Below, piece after piece: positions 14,735 to 23,516 of a stretch of 53,217 nucleotides of DNA; within the stretch, counting starts at the first letter, position 1; the number at the start of each line of letters is the position of its first letter. The translations under genes and the position numbers were made by a program. Below the pieces are notes generated by a model that searched no databases, was not told the origin of the DNA, and saw only the letters and a program-made list of their open reading frames with translations. Source of the DNA: Bacillota bacterium (GTDB lineage: Bacteria > Bacillota > Clostridia > Peptostreptococcales > Anaerovoracaceae); the NCBI GenBank assembly GCA_017433375.1, contig JAFRHG010000036.1, positions 1 to 53,217 of the forward strand, given 5' to 3'.

Positions 14735-16966
14735 TCACACCTCCTCTCTGAATGATCCCATGGCCGTCTTCTTGAACAGACGCCTGGAGAACCATCCGGA
14801 AATCAGGAATGCCATGAAGCCGGTGAGGACGTACAGGATGATGTAGTCCCGTACGGTCATGTAGTCAACCAGCGTTTTCAGGTAGGGTATTTTCAGGTAC
14901 CCCTGCTGCACCACGTAGACGGTGGCCAGAAAAATGGCAAAGGCAATGTTCATGACCAGCAGGATCTCCACGTCGAGGATCCTGCGGATGTCCCTGCGGG
15001 CCATGCCCAGCATCCGCAGTATGCTGAAGTAGGTCGTCCGGGACCGCAGGATCAGCCCCGCCACCAGATAGGCGATGCAGAAGATGGCCAGGATGATCAG
15101 GATGGTGATGGGCACCCGGATCATATCCTGCACGTCCTGCCCCTCCACCACGATGGTGTCCTTCAGGGGCAGGGTCTTGTATCCCAGCGCCCGGATCGCC
15201 GCATTGGTCTCGTCCAGTTTCTTGGGTTCCTTGATGTAGACGGAGCACTGGTAGTTGCCCTTGGCAAAGAGCTGGTCGAAGTCCGCCTGGCTGATGAAGA
15301 TGGCGCCGGCGTAGGTGTCGAAGTCGTCCCTTCCCGTCAGTTTGCTGAAAGTCTTGTCGTCGTAGGTGTCGGCGATCTTCAGGTTGAGGCCGTCCTCGTA
15401 GAACATGTTCTTGACCTTGACGCTGATGTCGTGGCCCTTGGCCTTGATCTCCTTCTCGCTGTTGGGATCCACGTAGAAGTTGTCCACCTCCTCCGAAAGG
15501 ACGGCGTTGCCTTTGGCCACCTTGTCGGAAGGCATGAGCCGGTACAGGGGATCGCCCTGGGTGTACTCCACTTCCTTGCCGTTGATGGTGGTCGTCACGT
15601 TGCTGCCGTAACTGTAGGTCATGGTCAGGAGCTTGCGGATCATGTTGTCCGACATGAACAGGTTGCCGGAGTAGTTGGCCGTATTCAGGTCATTGTCGAA
15701 ACTGACGCCGACGACCCTGACCATGACTTCCCCGTCCTCGCCCACGTAGATCTTGAACTCCTGGTCCAGGACAACATCCATCATGTCCTCGGAGAAGGAG
15801 TACTCATCGCTCTCGCCGCTGATCACCACTTCGTTGTCCGCCTCAGGCAGGCGTCCCGCCGTCAGCTCGCCCCTGAACTCCCGGATATCCCGGGGGTAGG
15901 TCTCGTAGGAGAACAGTTCGTTTTCGATGTAGAGGCTGGTGTCCAGGAGAACGTCGTTCATGATCACGGACTGGACATTATCCAGATTGATCAGGGCCTT
16001 GTAATCCTCGTCGCCGAACTCGGCCTTCTCCTGTTTGGTCAGGACGATCCGCTTGTCGGAGTAGTTGGCGAAGTAGGAATTGTAGCCCAGGGAATCGCTT
16101 TCGTAGCGTTCATTGATGAAAGTGGTGTACTGGGACGCCACCGCAAAGACCAGGAACAGGAAAACGATCAGCAAAAGCAGGAACTTATAGAAGATGTTGA
16201 AGGTGTTGCGGATGCCCAGGCGCAGCTTGCTGAAGGCGGAGATCCTTCCCGCTTTCTGCAGGCCCCAGGTGGTATCCAATTGCTCTCTGATCCGCAGGTC
16301 CACATTCTCGATGACCTTGCCGTCGTGCATCTTGACCCGGCGGGTAGCGTAGTTGGCGAACTGGTCGTAGTTGTGGGTGACCACGATGACCAGCTTGTCC
16401 CGGGAGATCTCGCTGAGCAGCTGGCAGATGCCCTCCGCCGATTCGCTGTCCAGGTTGCCCGTGGGCTCGTCGGCTACGATGATGTCCGTGTCCTTGGCCA
16501 GGGCCCGGGCGATGGACACCCGCTGCCGCTGTCCGCCGGAAAGCTTGGACACCTTGGTATTGCGGAACTCGCTCAGGCCCACCCGGTCGATGATCTCCCT
16601 GACCCGGCTGCGGATCTCCTTGCCTTTGTAGCCGTTCACCAGCAGAATGAGTTCCACATTCTGATAGACCGTATAACTGTTGATCAGATTGAAATGCTGA
16701 AAGATGTTTCCGATGTACTTCTTCCGGTACTCCTCGAAGTCGGCGGCCAGGTAGTGGCTGGTCTCCTGCCCGTCGATGTACATCTCTCCTTCTTCATAGG
16801 AATCCAGGCCGGAAATCACGTTCAGCAGAGTGGTTTTGCCGCTTCCGGATTCTCCCGTAATAACGACAAACTCTCCAAGGTCAAACTCGAGGTTGACCTT
16901 GGAGATTCCGCTCGCAATTAATCCTTTGCTGTAATAGTATTTCGAGACGTTACGTAACTGAATCAT
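14735..16966 (-). CDS. ABC transporter, ATPase fused to FtsX-like permease (first gene)
   Basis: A 743-residue protein with the same architecture as its downstream partner. The ATPase domain (1-225) has Walker [10 protein letters not shown] (38-46), Q90, LSGGQ (142-146), Walker B IIVADEP (162-168) and H198. A membrane span lies at about 260-280, then a large extracytoplasmic domain and three C-terminal spans ([55 protein letters not shown]). In most MacB-type systems one dimer is built from a single gene; here two divergent copies are adjacent. The ribosome binding site at 16966 is weak (AAAGAAAACAGC). The upstream lipoprotein gene ends 60 bp away and probably belongs to the same transcript. 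The substrate is unknown. Confidence 0.9.
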   Translation of the reverse strand: MIQLRNVSKYYYSKGLIASGISKVNLEFDLGEFVVITGESGSGKTTLLNVISGLDSYEEGEMYIDGQETSHYLAADFEEYRKKYIGNIFQHFNLINSYTVYQNVELILLVNGYKGKEIRSRVREIIDRVGLSEFRNTKVSKLSGGQRQRVSIARALAKDTDIIVADEPTGNLDSESAEGICQLLSEISRDKLVIVVTHNYDQFANYATRRVKMHDGKVIENVDLRIREQLDTTWGLQKAGRISAFSKLRLGIRNTFNIFYKFLLLLIVFLFLVFAVASQYTTFINERYESDSLGYNSYFANYSDKRIVLTKQEKAEFGDEDYKALINLDNVQSVIMNDVLLDTSLYIENELFSYETYPRDIREFRGELTAGRLPEADNEVVISGESDEYSFSEDMMDVVLDQEFKIYVGEDGEVMVRVVGVSFDNDLNTANYSGNLFMSDNMIRKLLTMTYSYGSNVTTTINGKEVEYTQGDPLYRLMPSDKVAKGNAVLSEEVDNFYVDPNSEKEIKAKGHDISVKVKNMFYEDGLNLKIADTYDDKTFSKLTGRDDFDTYAGAIFISQADFDQLFAKGNYQCSVYIKEPKKLDETNAAIRALGYKTLPLKDTIVVEGQDVQDMIRVPITILIILAIFCIAYLVAGLILRSRTTYFSILRMLGMARRDIRRILDVEILLVMNIAFAIFLATVYVVQQGYLKIPYLKTLVDYMTVRDYIILYVLTGFMAFLISGWFSRRLFKKTAMGSFREEV

Positions 16967-17026
16967 GCTGTTTTCTTTTGGATGGTCCTCCCTGAATGGT
17001 TTCTGCCTTCCCGCGGTGTCTGTCCT

Positions 17027-17728
17027 CTACAGGGACGCCAGGATTTCATCCAGATCCGCCGGAGTCATGGGATTGATCGAATCCCCGCCTTCCGTCAGTC
17101 TGGTGTATTCGTTGTTGTAGTCGCTGGCGGAAACCGTCGCTCCGTTGATGGAGAAATTGACCAGTTCCTCTCTCGCCGGCGTATCGTTCTCTCCGTTGGT
17201 GGAGGCCTTCAGGCTCTCCGTGGAAGCCGCGCCGTCAACAATGGTTACCGCGGAAACGTTCTCATCCACCCACTCATCGCTGGAGTTGAACAGGACCACC
17301 GTGGTCGGGCTGATGCTCTCGTTGATGATGACCTCGTAGGCGGTATCCGTCTGTCCGTACTGGATGCCGCATTTGCCGCTGAACACGCTCTCCGCCTTGT
17401 CACCCTTGACCACGTAAATCTCCGTCGTCATGTCGTGGATGACGATCAGTTCCTTGTTGCCGTCGCCGTCCAGGTCCATGGCTCTGGCATAGGTTACGCC
17501 CTTGCCGTTGGCCTCTCCCCTGCCGTACTGGTCGATCAGGCCCTGCAGCGTTTTCTTCAGCACGCTGTCCGGCTTCGGCGCTTCCGTAGTGGTCGCCTCC
17601 GTGGTGGTCGCCTCCGTCGTCGGTTCCGTCGGTTCCGGATCGTCGGATCCGCAGGCGGTCACCGCCATGACCATGCCCAGCGCGAGCACGATTACCGCGC
17701 CAATGTACAGTACCCCGTTTTTTTTCAT
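17027..17728 (-). CDS. Lipoprotein with Thr-rich linker
   Basis: A 233-residue secreted lipoprotein. The signal peptide (MKKNGVLYIGAVIVLALGM) ends in the lipobox VTAC, with lipidated C26. A Thr/Glu/Pro-rich linker (TEPTTEATTTEATTTEAP) tethers a globular domain containing DLDGDGNKEL, a calcium-binding loop of the type seen in VCBS/FG-GAP-like secreted domains. The ATG at 17728 follows GGGAGGATAAAAGAG; an upstream in-frame extension lacks a ribosome binding site. It is the first gene of a unit with the two ABC proteins and may be their extracytoplasmic partner. I do not recognise a named family. Confidence 0.75.
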   Translation of the reverse strand: MKKNGVLYIGAVIVLALGMVMAVTACGSDDPEPTEPTTEATTTEATTTEAPKPDSVLKKTLQGLIDQYGRGEANGKGVTYARAMDLDGDGNKELIVIHDMTTEIYVVKGDKAESVFSGKCGIQYGQTDTAYEVIINESISPTTVVLFNSSDEWVDENVSAVTIVDGAASTESLKASTNGENDTPAREELVNFSINGATVSASDYNNEYTRLTEGGDSINPMTPADLDEILASL

Positions 17729-17865
17729 CTCTTTTATCCTCCCGTTGTCTGAACTGCCCGGGCCAGACCGCCCGGCATGTCTTCCGGTCTGTTTGCCTTC
17801 CGCGCGGCCGTGCCGCGCCTCTCTGTTTTTCACCGCGGGGACATCCCGCGCCTGTTACTGGCAAT

Positions 17866-17895
17866 ATTATACAATAAAATGGAAGGGATTGCCAA
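17866..17895 (-). promoter_or_regulatory. Promoter of the lipoprotein-ABC operon
   Basis: The reverse strand has TTGGCA (17895-17890), 18 bp, then TATAAT (17871-17866), about 138 bp ahead of the lipoprotein start. Confidence 0.6.
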
Positions 17896-17927
17896 TAGAA
17901 AATCCAATTCTTCACCAAGTCTTCATA

Positions 17928-17961
17928 TAAAAAGAAACGGCCGCGCCGGCGCGGCCGTTTC
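17928..17961 (-). terminator. Terminator of the preT-preA transcript
   Basis: GAAACGGCCGCGCC (17934-17947) and GGCGCGGCCGTTTC (17948-17961) are perfect inverted repeats. In reverse-strand sense they are followed by TTTTTATA, just downstream of the preA stop codon at 17990. Confidence 0.85.
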
Positions 17962-17989
17962 CTGATTATCGCTTTCCCTGGGGAGATTC

Positions 17990-19342
17990 TTATTCGTAGT
18001 GCTCCTTGAGGGACAGGCTCTTGTCCTTCTTGGCGTTCTTCTTGAACTTGATCTTCGCCGGATTCTTGGCCTCGCGAACGGCATTGCCGTCCTTGTCGCG
18101 GACCTTCCACTTGATCTCTCCCGGAGTGATGCACTCCTGTACCGGACAGACGTTCAGGCACAGGTGGCAGCCGACGCAGTTGTCGTTCAGTTCCGGACGG
18201 CGCTTCTTCTCGTTCCAGTCGATAGCCTGGTGCGCGGCGTCGTAGCAGGAGACGTAGCATCTTCCGCAGCCGATGCATTTCTTGTCATCGAACTTGGGCA
18301 GTACCTTGTACTCTCTGTTCAGCTCTTCCGCCGGAATCAGCTTCGGCAGAGCGCAGCCGATGAACTCATCCAGGCTGTTGTAGCCTCTCTCGTCCATGAA
18401 GTACTGCATGCCGGAGATCATATCCTCGACAATTCTGTAGCCGTACTGCATGATGGCCGTGGTGACCTGAATGTTTCTGCAGCCGACGGCCAGGAATTCC
18501 GCACAGTCTCTCCACGTCTCGATACCGCCGATACCGGACATCTCGTGACCATAGCCGAAGTCATACTTGCCGCCCTTGACCATCTTCTGCAGCTCTTCGC
18601 ACTGGTTGACCTGTGTGCAGAACCGCAGGGCGATGGGCTTGACCGCCGCGCCGGAGTAACCGGAGATGGAGGACTTGCCGTCGACCACCGGCATACCGGT
18701 CAGGTTCTCAAAGTCCACATTGGTGATGGACTTGATGGTGTTGATGGCGGAGACAGCCGCCGCGCCGCCTCTGATGGCCGCCATGGCGTGCTCTTCCATG
18801 TTCTTGCAGTTCGGTGTCATCTTCGCGATGAACGGAATGTCCGTAGTCTCGGCAACCGCTCTCGAATAGGACTCGACCAGCTCGTTGTTGGTACCGACAT
18901 CGGAACCCATGTCATGAGAGGTCATCTGCGGGCAGGAGAAGTTTCCTTCGATCAGCTTGACGCCCGCTTCATCACACATCTTGGCCAGCTGCTTCCATTC
19001 TGAAACGCTGGAGCCCATGATGGACGCTACCGTAATGTGTTCCGGATAATCTCTGACCAGTCTGTAGATGTACTCGAAGTTCACTTCCGTCGGTTTGTCG
19101 GAGATCTGCTCCATGTTCTTGAAGCCGACCCAGGGAAGACCTTCCTTGTTGGTCTGGTCAAATCTGGGGGAGCACTCGTCCGCGACGAAGATGCCGACGG
19201 TCTTGAAGAAGCAGCCGCCCCATCCTGTCTCGTAGCACTTGGCTACCATGTCGTAATTCCCGCCTACCGGTGAAGAAGAAAGGAAGAACGGATTCAGGCA
19301 ATCAACACCCAGATATTTAATGGATAAATCTTTCTTTGCCAT
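17990..19342 (-). CDS. preA: NAD-dependent dihydropyrimidine dehydrogenase subunit PreA
   Basis: A 450-residue catalytic subunit that reduces uracil or thymine to the dihydro form, the first step of reductive pyrimidine degradation. The N-terminal FMN barrel is of the dihydroorotate dehydrogenase type. The active-site cysteine is in EGNFSCPQM, and GGIETWRDCAEFLAVGC is in the phosphate-binding region. The C-terminus has two [4Fe-4S] motifs, CIGCGRCYVSC and CVGCHLCLNVCP, for electron transfer from PreT. It starts 1 bp after the preT stop codon, with AAAGGAGTGAAATAGA as ribosome binding site. The split PreA/PreT layout matches bacterial enzymes rather than the fused eukaryotic enzyme. Confidence 0.95.
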   Translation of the reverse strand: MAKKDLSIKYLGVDCLNPFFLSSSPVGGNYDMVAKCYETGWGGCFFKTVGIFVADECSPRFDQTNKEGLPWVGFKNMEQISDKPTEVNFEYIYRLVRDYPEHITVASIMGSSVSEWKQLAKMCDEAGVKLIEGNFSCPQMTSHDMGSDVGTNNELVESYSRAVAETTDIPFIAKMTPNCKNMEEHAMAAIRGGAAAVSAINTIKSITNVDFENLTGMPVVDGKSSISGYSGAAVKPIALRFCTQVNQCEELQKMVKGGKYDFGYGHEMSGIGGIETWRDCAEFLAVGCRNIQVTTAIMQYGYRIVEDMISGMQYFMDERGYNSLDEFIGCALPKLIPAEELNREYKVLPKFDDKKCIGCGRCYVSCYDAAHQAIDWNEKKRRPELNDNCVGCHLCLNVCPVQECITPGEIKWKVRDKDGNAVREAKNPAKIKFKKNAKKDKSLSLKEHYE

Positions 19343-19343
19343 T

Positions 19344-20615
19344 CTATTTCACTCCTTTCTTTTCAAGATAATCGATCATGGCAGCAGCGGCTTCCTTGCC
19401 CTCGGCAACCGCTTCAACAACGGTCTTGCCGCCGTTGACGATGTCGCCGCCGGCGAAGAACTTGTCGCCAGCCTTGCCTTTGCTTACCTTGATCAGGCCC
19501 TTCTTCGGATCCAGCTTGACCGGAGCGATCTTGCTCATATCCTCGGGCTGCTGTCCCGTTGCGAACACCAGGGTATCAGCGCTGAATTCCGCGCTTGCCG
19601 CCTTGTCATAGAAGCCCTTCGCCTTGACCGCTTTGAGCCTTGTCTTGGTGCCTTCCGCGGCTACCGGATAAAGACCCGTGGTGATGCCGATGCCCAGGGA
19701 CAGGGCATACTGGAATTCGTTGATGTTGGCCGGCGCCTCTTCGATGGTCCTTCTGTAGAGGATCCGGACATCTTCAGCGCCCAGCAGCTTCGCGGTGACC
19801 GCACTGTCAACGGCAACGTCGCCGCCGCCGATAACGATGACCCTCTTGCCGGGATCGAAATCCTTTTTCTTCGTTCTGGCTTCCTTCAGGAAGTCGATAG
19901 CGGTGTAGACACCCTTCAGGTGGGCACCCTTGAATCCGTGGTTGGACAGGGAGGGTTTCCAGAGACCGGCCCCGATGAATACGGCGTCGAAGTCCTCCAG
20001 ATCCGCAGCTTTAACTTCCTTGTTGTAGACGAACTTGACGCCCAGGCCTCTCACCTGCGCGATGTCGTGGTCTACGACCGCCTGAGGCAGTCTGGCCGGA
20101 GTGATGCCATAGGTCAGAACGCCGCCCGCCTTGGCTTCACGCTCGAAGATGGTTACGCGGTAACCGGCCTTGGCCAGCTCGGCCGCGCAGGCCAGGGACG
20201 CAGGACCGGCGCCTACGCAGGCAACCTTGCCCGGCTTCTTGGTCTTCGGCGCCTGCAGGGTCTTCATCTTGAAGAGCTTTTCCTGCTCGATGGCGTATCT
20301 CTGCAGCTTGCCGATCTCGATGGGACGGTCGATGCCGCATCTGCTGCATGCTTCCTCGCAGAGATTGTCATAGGGACATACTCTGGCGCAGCTTCCGCCG
20401 AGAACGTTGTTCTCTCTGATGGTCTCCGCGGCGCCCTTGACGTTTCTGAAACGGATGGACCGGATGAATTTTCCCGGGTCCGTTCCCGCCGGACAGCCCT
20501 GGCTGCAGGGGGCGTCATGACACAGCAGGCATCTTGCCGCTTCTTCCATAGCAGTTCTGTGCGTGAATCCTGCTACGGCGTCTGCAGTGTACTTTCCTTT
20601 CACGATTTTACTCAA
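19344..20615 (-). CDS. preT: NAD-dependent dihydropyrimidine dehydrogenase subunit PreT
   Basis: The electron-input subunit of dihydropyrimidine dehydrogenase, related to the small subunit of glutamate synthase. The N-terminus carries Fe-S cysteines (CLLCHDAPCSQGCPAG, CARVCPYDNLCEEAC). An FAD-binding VACVGAGPASLACA and a second nucleotide-binding VIVIGGGDVAVDSA follow, and TGQQPE and FFAGGDIVNGGKTVVEA close the flavoprotein fold. Start choice is unusual. AAGGAGG lies only 1 base from an ATG at 20621 but 7 bases from an in-frame TTG at 20615, so I favour the TTG. A longer in-frame ATG at 20654 has no ribosome binding site. preA follows after 1 bp. Confidence 0.92.
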   Translation of the reverse strand: MSKIVKGKYTADAVAGFTHRTAMEEAARCLLCHDAPCSQGCPAGTDPGKFIRSIRFRNVKGAAETIRENNVLGGSCARVCPYDNLCEEACSRCGIDRPIEIGKLQRYAIEQEKLFKMKTLQAPKTKKPGKVACVGAGPASLACAAELAKAGYRVTIFEREAKAGGVLTYGITPARLPQAVVDHDIAQVRGLGVKFVYNKEVKAADLEDFDAVFIGAGLWKPSLSNHGFKGAHLKGVYTAIDFLKEARTKKKDFDPGKRVIVIGGGDVAVDSAVTAKLLGAEDVRILYRRTIEEAPANINEFQYALSLGIGITTGLYPVAAEGTKTRLKAVKAKGFYDKAASAEFSADTLVFATGQQPEDMSKIAPVKLDPKKGLIKVSKGKAGDKFFAGGDIVNGGKTVVEAVAEGKEAAAAMIDYLEKKGVK

Positions 20616-20670
20616 TTTCATTCCTCCTTTTTTATCGTCCGCGATAACTCTCATTCATTATCGTAATCTG

Positions 20671-20707
20671 AGAGAAAAACCGGCGGAGCGGGTAACCGCC
20701 CCGTCGG
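20671..20707 (-). terminator. Terminator/attenuator between the hydrolase gene and preT
   Basis: In the reverse-strand transcript CCGACGGGGCGG and CCGCTCCGCCGG (20707-20680) form a 12-bp stem with one mismatch and one G-U pair around a TTAC loop, followed by TTTTTCTCTC. It would uncouple preT-preA from the upstream hydrolase gene unless read through. Confidence 0.65.
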
Positions 20708-20732
20708 TCTGTAGGCACTTGCTCAGATCGGA

Positions 20733-22034
20733 TTAAAACTCATCGGACGCGTCGCACTTCAGCACCGCGTTCAGCGTCGCCGTAGCAGCCGCCGTGCAGT
20801 CCTCGTCGGAGACGTGCTCCGGCTCGCAGTGGGACAGGCCGTCCTTGGTCCGTGAGAAGATCATGGTCGTCGGGATCATGTACGCGCAGAACTGTGCGTC
20901 GTGGCCGGCTCCGGACAGGATTCTCTGCCACTTGGCGCCCATCTCATCCATGGATTCCTCAACAAACTTGATCAGTCTGGCATCGAACGGTACCGGATCT
21001 CTCTTCCACTGTTCCTCGATGTCGCAGGTGCACTGCTGATACATCTCGCCAGCCATCTCCTTCAGGATCTCCATGCACTTGTCAAGGACGAACTGATCAG
21101 GATGTCTTACATCCAGGGAGAATTCCGCTTCGTCCGGAATGCAGGTGTGGATGCAGGGGTGGACATAGATCTCGCCGGTGGTGAATACGAATTCGTACTC
21201 GCTCTGGCCGCTCTCCAGCAGCTCCTTGTTGTAAGCGTCATATCTCTCATGCAGCTTGCAGAGGAAGTCCGCCGCAGCATGCAGAGCGTCGTGTCTCTTC
21301 GCCATCGGGAATGTGCCCGCGTGAGCCGTGAATCCGTGGAATCTGACTCTGTAGTTGAACATACCCATAACCTTCTGTACAGCGCCGATCTCGTTGCCGT
21401 TGTCCTCGAGGATCGGGCCCTGCTCCAGGTGGGTCTCAAACATGGCGCAGTACTTGTCCGGGCTGATTCTGTTGGCCTTGTCGCCTTTGTACTTGGAAGC
21501 CGCCAGAGCCTCGCCGAAGTTCGCGAACTCGGACTTGTCCATGGGCTTGGAAGCCATCATGTTCTCATACTTGAAGTTCGGCTTCAGGTAATCGGGCAGA
21601 TAGTCATAGCAGATGATGCCGGAGACCATCATTGCCGGCGGATACAGGGAACCTTCTTCGTTGGTCCAGATCATCGCCGTCAGAGGATGCTTGTGGGGGA
21701 TGTTCTCCGCCGCAACCGTCTCCAGTACTTCCATACCGGTCATTACGCCTTCAATACCGTCGTAGTTTCCGCCGTTCTTTACGGAGTCACAGTGGGAACC
21801 CATAACGATTCTCTTCGCGTTGGGATCGGAACCTTCCAGGGTAGCATACAGGCATGCGCAGTCGTCGCACTCGATCTTGGCGCCGATGGCCTCCATTCTT
21901 CTGACGAACTCATCTCTCGCCATATGCGCTTCCTTGGACAGAGAATATCTCGTGATTCCGCCATGTCCGGCATCTCCGAACTTCGCGAAGGTTCTGATCT
22001 TGTCAGACATTCTCTCTAAACTGCATTTGTACAT
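20733..22034 (-). CDS. Zn-dependent N-carbamoyl-beta-alanine amidohydrolase (M20 family)
   Basis: A 433-residue member of the hydantoinase/carbamoylase branch of M20 metallohydrolases. The metal-binding residues are in MGSHCDSVKNGGNYDG (His, Asp), WTNEEGS (Glu-Glu), FETHLEQGP (His) and SGAGHDAQF (His). The branch includes beta-ureidopropionase, N-carbamoyl-L-amino acid hydrolase and allantoate amidohydrolase. Location next to preT-preA, and dihydropyrimidinase elsewhere in the window, favour N-carbamoyl-beta-alanine as substrate, yielding beta-alanine, CO2 and ammonia. The ATG at 22034 follows AAAGGAGGACATTGTT; an upstream in-frame ATG at 22067 does not. It is transcribed from the promoter at 22108-22135. 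Confidence 0.9.
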   Translation of the reverse strand: MYKCSLERMSDKIRTFAKFGDAGHGGITRYSLSKEAHMARDEFVRRMEAIGAKIECDDCACLYATLEGSDPNAKRIVMGSHCDSVKNGGNYDGIEGVMTGMEVLETVAAENIPHKHPLTAMIWTNEEGSLYPPAMMVSGIICYDYLPDYLKPNFKYENMMASKPMDKSEFANFGEALAASKYKGDKANRISPDKYCAMFETHLEQGPILEDNGNEIGAVQKVMGMFNYRVRFHGFTAHAGTFPMAKRHDALHAAADFLCKLHERYDAYNKELLESGQSEYEFVFTTGEIYVHPCIHTCIPDEAEFSLDVRHPDQFVLDKCMEILKEMAGEMYQQCTCDIEEQWKRDPVPFDARLIKFVEESMDEMGAKWQRILSGAGHDAQFCAYMIPTTMIFSRTKDGLSHCEPEHVSDEDCTAAATATLNAVLKCDASDEF

Positions 22035-22107
22035 AACAATGTCCTCCTTTATCATTTGATTCATCAAATTCGTAATGGCTGTGAAACCAGTTACATACTA
22101 CAACAAC

Positions 22108-22135
22108 ATTATATTCTGATTTCTGATTATTTCAA
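22108..22135 (-). promoter_or_regulatory. Promoter of the hydrolase-preT-preA unit
   Basis: The reverse strand reads TTGAAA (22135-22130), 16 bp, then a consensus TATAAT (22113-22108). This is a sigma-70-type promoter, in contrast to the sigma-54 promoter of the aldehyde dehydrogenase operon. Confidence 0.75.
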
Positions 22136-22179
22136 GTGGTTTTGGACAAATTTCTGCCGTTTTTCGTGCAAAGGCAACG

Positions 22180-22207
22180 AAAAGGGCGGTAAATACCGCC
22201 CTTTTTT
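22180..22207. terminator. Terminator of the xpaC-telA operon
   Basis: GGGCGGTA (22184-22191) and TACCGCCC (22194-22201) form a perfect stem flanked by AAAA and TTTTTT, so it can work in both directions. It separates telA from the pyrimidine operon. A copy of GCAAAGGCAA lies just beside it at 22168-22177. Confidence 0.8.
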
Positions 22208-22254
22208 AGTCCACTAAACCGCAAGATTGTTTTTTTGTCCGCAAGTTCGGCTTG

Positions 22255-23475
22255 TTATTCTCCCGGATGCAGGCCGAAGGGATCCTCGCTGGCCGCGGTG
22301 ATCTTCGCGTCGGGAATGGCCTGGGTCTGGGCGGGCTGCCCGCTCTGGGCTCCCGCCGAAGCCGTAGCCGCCTCCATGACCTTCTGGCGCAGCTCGTCCT
22401 CCAGACGGCGCAGCTCGCCCTCCGCCTCCCGGCGCTGGGCCCTGCCCTCGTTCTGGATCTTCAGCACCTCGTCGATGGTGGTGATCAGGCTGGCCTGGGT
22501 CTTCTTCAGGGTATCCATGTCCACAATGCCTCTCTCGTATTCCTTTGCCGAGGTGATGGTGGCGTCCTTCAGGGTCTCCGCGTTCTGGATCAGCATCTGG
22601 TTCGTGGCGTCGGTGACCATCTGCTGCGCCTTGGCCGCCTCCTGGGAGTGGGCCAGGCCCAGGGCCAGAAGCATCTGGCTCTTCCACAGGGGCAGAGAAT
22701 TGACCAGGGTCGACTGGATCTTCTCGGACATCAGGGTATCGTTGTTCTGCACCATCCGGATCTGGGGCGCCATCTGCAGGGAGACGGTCCTGGTCAGCTC
22801 CAGGTCGTGGATCTTCTTTTCGAACCGCTCGCACTTGTTGTTGAGATCATCCAGGGCCTGCACATCCTCGGGCAGCTTGCTCTCCTCCGCCTTTTTCCGC
22901 AGCTCGGCCAGCTCGCCTTCACGGACCTGCTGGAGCTTGATCTTGCCGGCCTCGATGTACATGGACAGCTCCTTGAAGTAGATGTGGTTCTTCTCATAGA
23001 GCTTGTCCAGCAGGGCGATGTCCTTCATCAGGATCACCTGATGGTCCTGCAGGGCGTCGGCGATCTTGTCCACGTTCTTTTCGCTCTCCGCGTACTGGGC
23101 CTTCTTGTGCTCCAGCTTTTTCTCCGCGTTCTGGAACAGGCCGAAGATGCCCTTCTTCTCCTCGCCCGACGTCTTGATCTCCGTCACCAGGTCCGCCAGC
23201 AGATCGCCGACCTCACCCAGTTCCTTCGTCTTGACGGATGCCAGGGCGGTCTCGGAAAACTCCGCCAGCTTCTGCTGGGTACCTACGCCGTACTGGAGCA
23301 CTGTTCCCGTATCCTTCAGGTCGATGGTCTCCGCGTACTGGGCGATCTTTTCCCTTTCTTCGGGAGTGAACGCGTCGTTCGTCTCCTGCACCGCCTGCTG
23401 GGCCTGAGCCTGCAGCGGAGCCGCCGGTGTTTCCATGGTTTCCAGTTCTTCCGTCATTACCTTTTCTTCATCCAT
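22255..23475 (-). CDS. TelA-like toxic anion resistance family protein
   Basis: A 406-residue, mostly alpha-helical, soluble protein of the TelA family. This is seen from GTVLQYGVGTQQKLAEFSE, ELGEVGDLLADLV, GIFGLFQNAEKK and the long coiled-coil middle (residues about 130-250). The region SLPLWKSQMLLALGLAHSQEAAKAQ is typical, followed by an Ala/Gln-rich tail. TelA proteins were named for tellurite resistance. In Firmicutes they contribute to tolerance of cell-envelope stress, but the molecular role is not established. It follows the XpaC-like gene by 41 bp, a conserved pairing. The start follows GGGAGGGAACAACAA. Confidence 0.88.
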   Translation of the reverse strand: MDEEKVMTEELETMETPAAPLQAQAQQAVQETNDAFTPEEREKIAQYAETIDLKDTGTVLQYGVGTQQKLAEFSETALASVKTKELGEVGDLLADLVTEIKTSGEEKKGIFGLFQNAEKKLEHKKAQYAESEKNVDKIADALQDHQVILMKDIALLDKLYEKNHIYFKELSMYIEAGKIKLQQVREGELAELRKKAEESKLPEDVQALDDLNNKCERFEKKIHDLELTRTVSLQMAPQIRMVQNNDTLMSEKIQSTLVNSLPLWKSQMLLALGLAHSQEAAKAQQMVTDATNQMLIQNAETLKDATITSAKEYERGIVDMDTLKKTQASLITTIDEVLKIQNEGRAQRREAEGELRRLEDELRQKVMEAATASAGAQSGQPAQTQAIPDAKITAASEDPFGLHPGE

Positions 23476-23516
23476 TTGTTGTTCCCTCCCTGCCGCTTTG
23501 GGCGGCTAATTGTTTT

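Noticed and set aside
12432-14846. An 804-codon open frame opposite the ABC transporter gene
   Set aside because: It mirrors the coding frame of a clear ABC protein, has low-complexity Val/Asp/His/Gln composition and no domain; GC-rich third positions remove stop codons on the opposite strand.
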